From Trichomonas vaginalis G3 (Eukaryota; Parabasalia; Trichomonadida; Trichomonadidae), in assembly GCF_026262505.1 (NCBI RefSeq), contig NC_067207.1:15034082-15098081 (forward strand): a stretch of 64,000 nt of DNA, in the 5' to 3' direction. Under the pieces are notes generated by a model. That model had not been told where the DNA came from. It saw nothing but the letters and a program-made list of their open reading frames with translations, and did no database searches. Positions 55,920 through 63,008 of this stretch are shown in pieces; the stretch's first letter is position 1; each line of letters opens with the position of its first letter. The translations under genes and the position numbers were made by a program.

Positions 55920-56949
55920 CTATTTGAAACTGGAACGAAAGATATACAGAACTTCATCATCTCCTAAAGTCAAGTCTGCTTTCTTAAGTATTTCTTGAAT
56001 GTATGCAATGAGAACAGAGTACCTTGGAAAATATTCGAACAATATTTCATTAGCTGTTGGTTTTGGTGGTTCTTTTGGAGTTTCTGTTGTTTCAGTTCCT
56101 TCTGTAGGTTCTGTTGGAGTTTCTGCATCTCTTGACTTCAATGCTCTTGCTCTCAAAGACCTAAATGTTAGAGCACCGGGTTTTACAAAGGACTTTATAA
56201 ATGCTTTAATAGTTCCTGGTAAGTTATTGTTAGCATTAAGTAAGTTCCTTATGCTTCCATCATGTACGTCCATAGCACTATGTAAAAAATCTATACTTTT
56301 CTTGTAGTCAGCAATAGACTGACTGTGATTTTTTAAAGATTTGTCAATACCTTTAAGCCAATCTTCATGCATGTCTGATACTGAGCCAAGAATATCATTT
56401 GCTTCCTTTAGTGTATTTTGTGCTTGTCGTAAAGTATCCAATCCCGTACGTGCATTTGCTATACGTCTTACAGTATCTATTTGACTCCTTGTTTCTTGCA
56501 TCCAACCAGATAAAGTTTTAATAGTATCCGAACCATTTGAAATGAAGTTCAAAGCATTTTTAACGTCATCTAAAAGCTTCTTCACCAAGTACTGCCCATA
56601 TCTTTCCGATTTGGTATTGAAGAACTCCATATGAAGCAGCTGTTAAACCAGTATTTATAAGGTCCCATATCCATGATTTAGCAGTTTTTCCATCCTTTCC
56701 ATCCAAACCGTTTTCGCCTTGAGGTCCTTGTATTCCTTGTATTCCTTGTGGTCCTTGAGGTCCAGTGTCACCCTTCTCTCCTTTCAGTTCATCTTTATGT
56801 TCGTTATAATATTCTAATGTCATAAGGTGTACATCATTACTGCTACCAGCAACGCCGAGAATTTGTTTCTCATTCATGACTAAATTCTTTAGGCATTTAA
56901 TGTTGTCGTCAAATCGAAAGCTCTTTAACAATTCAATGAGAACATTCAT
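55920..56949 (-). CDS. Element 2: collagen-like fibre-associated protein (broken)
   Basis: The start MNVLIELLKSFRFDDNIKCL leads to a collagen-like Gly-X-Y block (GEKGDTGPQGPQGIQGIQGP, then QGENGLDGKDGK). A hydrophobic stretch follows, then a long helical shaft region and an acidic, Pro/Thr-rich segment (PTEPTEGTETTETPKEPPKP). Collagen repeats are known in fibres of phages and giant viruses. It lies just upstream of the tail-collar fibre gene on the same strand, so the two probably build one appendage. It is broken, with about one break. Confidence 0.6.
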
Positions 56950-57197
56950 ACTTTCACTAATGAGGCATCTACTGTTGAATTTATATATTGCACCGTTCCA
57001 TCATTTATGATGGGAACCTTGCTTGTTGTAATGAATGGGTCATAAGTGTTAAAAGTATCGAAATCAATGACTTTTTTAGTTTTTCCATCGTCAATGACTA
57101 AATCATTGCCTTCAATGGTTAAAGTTGAGTTTTCGTTTACTAGTTCATGTGCTCTTCTTGCTTCATTTGTTTCATACGCATATGCAGCAATAGTCAT
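56946..57197 (-). CDS. Element 2: 83-aa protein at the head of the fibre block
   Basis: Starts MTIAAYAYETNEARRAHELV and is beta-rich in its second half (STLTIEGNDLVIDDGKTKKV). It overlaps the next gene's start by 4 bp, which suggests coupled expression or an N-terminal part of the same fibre complex. TTTTATTCTCATTAAAAT precedes the ATG and is shared with the divergent penton-like gene, 17 bp away. It looks whole. Confidence 0.5.
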   Translation of the reverse strand: MTIAAYAYETNEARRAHELVNENSTLTIEGNDLVIDDGKTKKVIDFDTFNTYDPFITTSKVPIINDGTVQYINSTVDASLVKV

Positions 57198-57214
57198 ATT
57201 TTAATGAGAATAAA

Positions 57215-57977
57215 ATGTTGTTCTATTTGCAAAGTACAGACCCAAACGAATACGGGACAGTAAAGCTACAAACAAACTTAGGTCTTCAGAATGAAGCGCT
57301 TGCTTTCAGAGTTGTTGACTTCAATACTATCGCAACTTTTGTCATAACAGATGAAACAGATTTCATAGAGATTGAAATAGATGACAAAAGAAGTGTTATA
57401 ACATTTCCTAATAGAGCTGGGTATAGAATAGATAAAATTGCTGGAGTCATAGATACTCTCATAAATGAAGAAACTATTGACAACATAGATGTCGAACTCT
57501 CTTCTGAGGGAACATTGAAGTTCAGCAGCGAGAAAGAGTTTAAGATACAAGAATGAGTCATAGAGTACAACTTCTTCTGGAGCATACCATATGACATTTC
57601 CTTTGAAAAGTGTTGACAAAACGATTGAGATGAAATCTGTTCCATACGTATGTTATGGTAATTGTTTGTACGTTGAGTCAAAAATAGCTAATGTCACAGG
57701 TATTTCAGGAGTTAATAGTAAAGGTTCAGTAGAATATAAGTCTTTCTGTTATGAAGTAAATTCAATGTTCATTCCAAACGTTCCTGTCATAGTAACTCAT
57801 TTAGGTAAATGGGTTCGCATTAGCCCTCACAATTTGAAAGATATGCAATTCAGACTAGTTGACTTTCAGGGCGAGCCTGTAGAACTGAAGGCACCAGTGC
57901 GAATGACTGTTGAAGTTGACTTTTTAGAAAATATTAAATGCAACAGCTTACAAGAGAACTCAGAGCTAAAAATATAA
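57215..57977 (+). CDS. Element 2: minor capsid (penton-like) protein candidate (broken)
   Basis: The start MLFYLQSTDPNEYGTVKLQT resembles MVYTITTKNPESYNSITTNL in the element 1 gene at 20264. Both are beta-strand-rich throughout. The C-terminal part (KDMQFRLVDFQGEPVELKAP) parallels the element 1 end region. Size, strand content and presence in both elements fit the single jelly-roll penton protein of Polintons. It reads as broken with about one break. Confidence 0.55.
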
Positions 57978-58282
57978 AGTATGAATGTTATGTATTAGGG
58001 TATGAACTTTGGTTGTTGCTGTTTGATGAAACAAATGAGTTAGTTATGTCAGTCAAGAGAACAGAAAAAGGCGTCAAAGGCGCCGAGCGCAAAGCGCTAT
58101 ATTGTGTTAGTGAAAACTGCACCAAGTCAATAAGATTAGGTTTGCATTATGAAGATGAGTTCGATACTGTTGAAGAAGTTTGGATAGATATTACAAATTG
58201 CTTTAATTTACTAAAACATATTTCAAACAAAGTTTATATTCTGTTGAAAGTTTTGTATATTCATTCGAATATTTATACTTAA
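57938..58282 (+). CDS. Element 2: 114-aa hypothetical protein
   Basis: Starts MQQLTRELRAKNIKYECYVL, overlapping the penton-like gene end by 40 bp. The N-terminal 90 residues are mixed alpha/beta with several Cys. The last 25 residues overlap the antisense 3' end of the convergent gene and may not be native. A GC-rich palindrome (AGCGCAAAGCGCT, 58086-58098) lies in the coding region, giving GAERKALY. No family is recognised. Confidence 0.5.
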   Translation: MQQLTRELRAKNIKYECYVLGYELWLLLFDETNELVMSVKRTEKGVKGAERKALYCVSENCTKSIRLGLHYEDEFDTVEEVWIDITNCFNLLKHISNKVYILLKVLYIHSNIYT

Positions 58283-58817
58283 ACTCAACTCCTGGAGTAC
58301 CTGGTGTTTCAATGATGCGGATGTTACCTATTTTCATGAATATTGGAGTTTGACCACAGCATTCGATTTCAGGGTCGAGATAGTCAATGACACATTGCTT
58401 TCCTGTTATTCGTGATATAACATTTTCAAGGTCCTCCTTTGTTAGAATTATTTGGTTCTTACTTATAAGATTTGTCAAAAGCTTCTTATCGTCTTTGAGT
58501 AAAATTGTTTGGTATAACTGAAGAAGGTAATGGTCTACGTTATCTGAAGGATTTGTTTGAACATTTGTGTAAGGGTTGTCGTTGGCTTCTCTTGAAAGAA
58601 CTTGGTCCAGTGGTGGATACTCTAACTTAACATCTGATGTAGCGTTAGCGTTTGAAGCTGTGTTTAAATTCACCGACTTAAGATCTGGTTCTTTTTCTTT
58701 CAAACACTCCGAACTATAGTTCTTTATGACAATATTGTTTGTCGTTCGTGAGTCAACATTTGATGTTGGTTCAATTGGAACATTAACGGCACCAGCTAAG
58801 ATGGATTTGCTTCTCAT
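58203..58817 (-). CDS. Element 2: conserved Maverick protein with a DPEIECCG motif
   Basis: The 204-aa product starts MRSKSILAGAVNVPIEPTSN. The first 100 residues are polar and probably disordered. A helical part (DHYLLQLYQTILLKDDKKLL) precedes a C-terminal beta-rich domain with YLDPEIECCGQTPIFMKIGN, homologous to EPDIACCG in element 1. GTTTTTATTCTATATGAA precedes the ATG, with only 25 bp to the divergent gene. Conservation in two distinct elements near capsid genes suggests a core virion or assembly function. It looks whole. Confidence 0.6.
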   Translation of the reverse strand: MRSKSILAGAVNVPIEPTSNVDSRTTNNIVIKNYSSECLKEKEPDLKSVNLNTASNANATSDVKLEYPPLDQVLSREANDNPYTNVQTNPSDNVDHYLLQLYQTILLKDDKKLLTNLISKNQIILTKEDLENVISRITGKQCVIDYLDPEIECCGQTPIFMKIGNIRIIETPGTPGVEFKYKYSNEYTKLSTEYKLCLKYVLVN

Positions 58818-58842
58818 TTCATATAGAATAAAAACCTTTTAT

Positions 58843-59244
58843 ATGTATGAAATGAACAATATACTCGACAAGGGTTTGAATGTAAAGCTAACGAATGAAA
58901 ATATTGTTGAATTCACTGAGACAGGAGCTGTGTATAAAGATGTAGAACTACTGAACAAAAGAGCAAAGGGAAGAAGCAGGAATATGAACAAAGGGTGGAA
59001 GCCTATAAAAATTTATGTCAATGATGGCTCAGGAGGTTCAAACATAATGTATGCAGAAAGTTATAGAGTTTATGCTCTCAAAGGTGAAAAGCCTTCATTT
59101 AAGAACAGCTATTCTAACGCATATCCTCAAAAGCTAACGGATGGGGAAGTGGATGATATGAATGACAGCAAAAATATTAACAGAAATGGCGACAGAGATG
59201 CATGGAATTTATTTACCATCAGTCAATTGAAGGTTAAACTTTAA
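58843..59244 (+). CDS. Element 2: 133-aa hypothetical protein
   Basis: I chose MYEMNNILDKGLNVKLTNEN because the sequence upstream is antisense to the divergent gene. The product has a central basic RAKGRSRNMNKGWKPIKIYV and a Gly/Ser-containing segment, and ends in a charged region. Its 3' end overlaps the convergent packaging ATPase gene by 4 bp. No family is recognised. It looks whole. Confidence 0.5.
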   Translation: MYEMNNILDKGLNVKLTNENIVEFTETGAVYKDVELLNKRAKGRSRNMNKGWKPIKIYVNDGSGGSNIMYAESYRVYALKGEKPSFKNSYSNAYPQKLTDGEVDDMNDSKNINRNGDRDAWNLFTISQLKVKL

Positions 59245-60128
59245 AACAATGTTGGTCGTTCCCATGGAATATTTTTGACTTTAATGGTATTAGTCATGAT
59301 ATGAATCTCAAGGTATGAACGAGGAGAGATGAGAGACTTATATGCTTCCCAAATTTCTTCAAAAGGTAATGTTATACCTGACTGTTTCCAAATGAGTTCA
59401 ATATCATAACGTGAGAAACCTTGAAAGATAACGAAGTCAGTTATGAGACGTTTTATGTTTAAAGCAAGGAAACGCCATGTTTGCATAAGTATTGCTACAG
59501 TTAAATGGTAATGTCTGACTTTAGTTATGATGTTAGCTAATGGTGAGTCAGGCTTTGACACTAAACCTTTTCCGGCGAAGTCGTCACAAACGAGCAGAGT
59601 GTTTGAAGGATACTTTTTGAAGGGGTATTTTGAAAGTTTTGATAGAATGTAGTTTGTCAGTCGTTTCATATCGTAAACTCCTGAGTACTGACGTAAGTGG
59701 TGTTTGTCAATAATTCTTTCCATCTCTTCTGAAGTCTTTTGCATTCCTGACTGTATGAACTCTACGATAGCATAATATTTCCTCTTACGTCGAATGTAAC
59801 GTTGAAGAAATTCAATGAGTTTACTGTCTGGAACTTTAACGACAGAGGATTGAACTTTACTCATAAATGTTTTCGCTGTTGAATCCATAGAGTCTGAAGT
59901 TGCTGATATAATGATTTGGTCATAGTAAGAGTCGTTTCCTAAACGCTCTGTTATGAGTATATGACGAATGAGGTTAAATGTCTTACCTGAACCCATCTTT
60001 CCACAATAGAAATACACACCATTTGAACAGAACTCATAGTCCTTACTGAAAGGAAGAATAAGAGAAGAGTTAAGTTTGTCTGTAGTTTCATTCATGTCTT
60101 CATCTACATCATGTATTAAATGCTTCAT
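59241..60128 (-). CDS. Element 2: FtsK/HerA-type genome-packaging ATPase
   Basis: The 295-aa product has YFYCGKMGSGKTFNLIRH (Walker A) at about residue 40 and NTLLVCDDFAGKGLV (Walker B) near 185. A conserved C-terminal part follows (VAILMQTWRFLALNIKRLIT, then DFVIFQGFSRYDIE), parallel to the element 1 ATPase. Polinton and adenovirus-like packaging ATPases of this superfamily pump DNA into the capsid. GCATTTTTAATGGAGATAAA precedes the ATG; the divergent gene starts 17 bp away. It looks whole. Confidence 0.85.
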   Translation of the reverse strand: MKHLIHDVDEDMNETTDKLNSSLILPFSKDYEFCSNGVYFYCGKMGSGKTFNLIRHILITERLGNDSYYDQIIISATSDSMDSTAKTFMSKVQSSVVKVPDSKLIEFLQRYIRRKRKYYAIVEFIQSGMQKTSEEMERIIDKHHLRQYSGVYDMKRLTNYILSKLSKYPFKKYPSNTLLVCDDFAGKGLVSKPDSPLANIITKVRHYHLTVAILMQTWRFLALNIKRLITDFVIFQGFSRYDIELIWKQSGITLPFEEIWEAYKSLISPRSYLEIHIMTNTIKVKNIPWERPTLF

Positions 60129-60144
60129 TTTATCTCCATTAAAA

Positions 60145-61022
60145 ATGCAAGTCAGAAATATTCAGAACATAGCACCGAGTCTAACTGACAAGAGTATAAA
60201 GATATACTATGAACACGTTATGATGAAACCAACCAAAATTCAAGAAAGTCAGTATACTTATGAATATCCAAGACACTGGGTAGAGTATGTAGGAGGTGAG
60301 AAAGCTATTGAAATAAGACAAGTTAGAAGTATTCCAGCAGGAAGAACAATATTATTGAAGAACTTTAATGTTTTGAGATATAATGATGAAACAAAGAAGC
60401 AAGATAGTTTTCCTGTGCTGTGTATGTGAACTTAGATACAGGAGATGACATGAAAGTTTTTAACCAAAGCTTCAAATGGTATTGAAAGAACAACTTATAG
60501 CAGAAGGACACCATTACCTTCAGAAGTTACCATAGCATATAATTTTGAAACAAATGCAATAGATTTTAAATCGTCTCTGCAAAGAAGTCAGGTTTTACAT
60601 TTAATGAAGCAGATGTATATTCGAATGAAAACTTCAAAGCTATTGCATGGTTAGATAATGACGATTGCTTTAAGAAAATATTTAAATTCAGTGACTCAAA
60701 GATGTCAATAGATGACCTTCGTGGAATGTTACCATCGACGTTTACAGTTGAAGGTTCAGCAGGATTGCTTACAAGATTGTCAATTGGTGGCGTTTGGTCT
60801 CGTGAGAACATTGTTATAAAATCCAGTATAAGTGAATTTGCTGAAGAATCTATATTATGTCTTTCAAACTACATGTATTCGCCACCGAAGCATTATAGTA
60901 TAACAAACTTTGTCAGTAAGTTTAACATAAGACTTGTCGAACCTTCTTCAATGAAAGATGTTGTGCTACCTAAAGATGGAAAGGATGGACTCATTATTGA
61001 GATGATTTTAATTGCATACTAA
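60145..61022 (+). CDS. Element 2: second conserved structural-type gene (broken)
   Basis: Starts MQVRNIQNIAPSLTDKSIKI. EYPRHWVEYVGGEKAIEIRQ parallels the segments in the genes at 34759 and 44330. The late part (LLTRLSIGGVWSRENIVIKS) is beta-rich. Two members in one element suggest duplicated virion proteins, for example two shell components, but no fold is proven. It is broken, with about two to three breaks. Confidence 0.45.
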
Positions 61023-61247
61023 ATGAGCTTGTTCTTGAAGGTCATTCATGATGAAATAACTGTTGTAGAAGATGTTAGCAATTGTTCAGACATTTTGAAG
61101 CGAATAGATGAGATAAGAAATAAGTTAGATAGACCGCAAAGTGGTGAGGGCGAAGCCCGTGAGAACGCTTATGTTTCATTGACTTTCTCCAGTAACGAGA
61201 ACTTTTATGAGATAATATTGAAGAGAGATGATTTTAATATGGTGTAA
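61023..61247 (+). CDS. Element 2: 74-aa hypothetical protein
   Basis: Starts MSLFLKVIHDEITVVEDVSN directly after the previous stop. Its central RPQSGEGEAREN is encoded by a GC-rich palindrome (GGGCGAAGCCC, 61148-61158), so this stretch may be a later insertion that kept the frame. The next gene starts immediately at its stop, suggesting a tight cluster. No family is recognised. Confidence 0.5.
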   Translation: MSLFLKVIHDEITVVEDVSNCSDILKRIDEIRNKLDRPQSGEGEARENAYVSLTFSSNENFYEIILKRDDFNMV

Positions 61248-61772
61248 ATGGTAGCTTGGGCAGCTTTAGGCGCAATGGGAACAAAAGCATTAGCATTTGG
61301 AGCAAAAGCACTTGGAGCTTATGACGCAGTAAATAAAATGAGTGGAGGAAGGGTTTCGAAGACATTAGATGCAAATAAAGGAAAGATTGGAGGCTGGGTT
61401 GCAAAGAAGTTAAGATTAAATAAAATAGGCCTCATAAATAAAGCATCCAATTTGGTTGCGACTGAGTCAGAAAATGCTTTAGGAAAGGACGATGAGTTTG
61501 CAAAACACGCAAAAGACTTTAATGACCAGATGAAAGGTGAAACAATGCATTTAAATAGAGTCGATGGAACTAAAGAAAATGTTTCTTCTCCACCAGCGGT
61601 TTATCCATACGGACCTTATGGAATGTATGGAAACCCTTATGAAAGACCATTTGACCCATTGACTGGTGGAAGTAATTGGTATCATTACGGACGAAGAAGA
61701 AAGACAGTCAAGTTGGAGACAGACGTGAAGAAAGCAACTAAAAAGAAACCAAGGAAGAGAGTTATAAAGTAA
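61248..61772 (+). CDS. Element 2: membrane-active minor virion protein candidate
   Basis: The 174-aa product starts MVAWAALGAMGTKALAFGAK. The first 30 residues are Ala/Gly-rich and amphipathic. The middle is helical. A Tyr/Pro/Gly segment (PYGPYGMYGNPYERPF) follows, and the tail is strongly basic (KKATKKKPRKRVIK). An amphipathic N-terminus and basic C-terminus recall adenovirus pVI- or pX-like proteins. It corresponds in type to the element 1 genes at 32112 and 35612. The last codons enter the right terminal repeat. It looks whole. Confidence 0.5.
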   Translation: MVAWAALGAMGTKALAFGAKALGAYDAVNKMSGGRVSKTLDANKGKIGGWVAKKLRLNKIGLINKASNLVATESENALGKDDEFAKHAKDFNDQMKGETMHLNRVDGTKENVSSPPAVYPYGPYGMYGNPYERPFDPLTGGSNWYHYGRRRKTVKLETDVKKATKKKPRKRVIK

Positions 61773-61784
61773 TGAATTCAAGTG

Positions 61785-61822
61785 GGTGAAAAAACAGGTG
61801 AAAAAAGAGGTGAGATCTCACC
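61785..61822 (-). promoter_or_regulatory. Element 2: operator-like module, GGTG type, right TIR
   Basis: GGTGAAAAAACA, GGTGAAAAAAGA, then GGTGAGATCTCACC (61809-61822), with another CACC half-site 8 bp beyond. This is the inverted counterpart of 41157-41194. Its form matches the TGTTAG modules unit by unit. Confidence 0.65.
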
Positions 61823-61907
61823 ACTTCACCTAAATTTATTTTTGTGCTATGTTTTCATACGTGTGGGAGTGGTGATATCATTAATTTTTAAGTTTATTTT
61901 TATATAA

Positions 61908-62192
61908 ATGACAGAACAAAAGCAACTCATACAAATCAAAACATATAACAAACATACATTTAAACATTTATTCTTCCTTCCTGAGTATAACATGTTCTTT
62001 ACACTTCATCCTAGACCAGTTGACTATACACTGACTGTTTATAAAGATTGTCATGGTAGTTTTATAAAAACTTATGATGATGAAGGTAAGTTAACAAGAC
62101 TATGCATTTCAAAACTTGAGAAACTTTATGACTTCAAGTATGACTACAATAGAGTTAACACTGATGATGAAGATATTGAAGAAAATTTATGA
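61908..62192 (+). CDS. Element 2: TIR-encoded 94-aa protein, right copy
   Basis: Starts MTEQKQLIQIKTYNKHTFKH and ends RVNTDDEDIEENL. It has the same length, start and end as the left copy, but the central residues (YKDCHGSFIKTYDDEGKLTR) differ markedly from it. TTTATTTTTATATAA precedes the ATG. The right-to-left difference is confined to the gene body, which suggests separate selection or a donor from a related element. It looks whole. Confidence 0.65.
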   Translation: MTEQKQLIQIKTYNKHTFKHLFFLPEYNMFFTLHPRPVDYTLTVYKDCHGSFIKTYDDEGKLTRLCISKLEKLYDFKYDYNRVNTDDEDIEENL

Positions 62193-62385
62193 GAACGTTT
62201 ATTTTTTCATTAGTGAGTTCGTTAGTGAGGTGAAATGGTTGGCGGCTTTGTAAATATTTAAGGTTAAGTTAGTGTTGTCGTTTGTGTTGTAAAATATACG
62301 TTAACGGTTTTGTAAAGTGTCAAATTCACAAGTATTGCGTATGAATGAACGCAGTGCCACCATACCCAACTTACACATACTAACT

Positions 62386-63008
62386 GCTGAGAACTTTGTA
62401 AAATCTTTTGAGATATTTTTTGATACATGACCTGGATCGAATCTTTCAAGATGAGAGACGCCAAATTCTTTAAAGACAGAGACACTTTTGTTATCTCGGT
62501 CTTTAATAATCTCTTTAACATCTTTCAAGATATTGTATTTCTTTAATTGCTTCAAGATGATTCGAGTTCCAGCACTTTCCATATTGTTGGAAGCTCCGGA
62601 ATACTGAGCATGCTGTCTGTTTCCACCAATATGGTTGATGTTCACGCATGCAAGAACTCTTTTTGTGACAGCATCGAGCGCAGTTACTGTACAACTTGGC
62701 GAGTTTCGCCTGTGCGTCCATCTTGCATCAATGGATAAGTAACCACTGAAGGACTTTCTCGACAGCATTAGGGAAATACTTTTAAGTCTTCTAATCTTAT
62801 CGTCACAAAATCTCTGTTGTCTCATGACACCACTCTTCACAGGGGGCTTAGTTCCACAAAGAGAAAGAAAGCGAGCACCTTTTGTATATGGCATTCCGGT
62901 CATTATGCAAGCACCAAGCATCTGTCGCGCTGAGAGTCGACGACGTTCGTGGAGTAAAATGTTATGCATTGCCTTTGTTTTCCGTTTTGGGTGAACAATA
63001 TGGCCCAT
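62386..63008 (-). CDS. Kolobok-like DDE transposase, 5' half (interrupted by Maverick 2)
   Basis: Starts MGHIVHPKRKTKAMHNILLH. It contains a basic N-terminal region and then an RNase H-like core: GYLSIDARWTHRRNSPSCTV (first Asp), a GASNNMESAG helix, and EIIKDRDNKSVSVFKEFGVS (second Asp). HLERFDPGHVSKNISKDF follows, as in Kolobok-type transposases. The coding phase continues into the piece at 39919-40593 once the Maverick is set aside. TTCACTTTTGGCGGG about 30 nt before the ATG fits the host initiator pattern. Confidence 0.65.

Larger units (their letters stand above)
40594..62385. mobile_element. Maverick/Polinton element 2 (about 21.8 kb), broken
   Basis: Family: Maverick/Polinton. Its ends are AG...CT (AGTTAGTATGTG at the left, CACATACTAACT at the right) with inverted repeats of about 635 bp. 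GCTGA is duplicated on both sides. Parts: TIR-encoded small proteins, major capsid and penton-like proteins, basic protein, protein-primed polymerase, acidic-tail protein, KilA-N protein, integrase, fibre genes including collagen-like repeats, packaging ATPase and membrane-active protein. A 2.2-kb hairpin-array element is nested in the fibre gene. The copy is broken with roughly 15-20 breaks. The near-identical outer repeats and the clean duplication suggest a fairly recent insertion. Confidence 0.92.
61751..62385. repeat. Right terminal inverted repeat of element 2
   Basis: Reverse match of the left end over about 635 bp, ending CACATACTAACT before the GCTGA duplication. The outer part is near-identical to the left repeat; the embedded gene differs. 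Confidence 0.85.
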
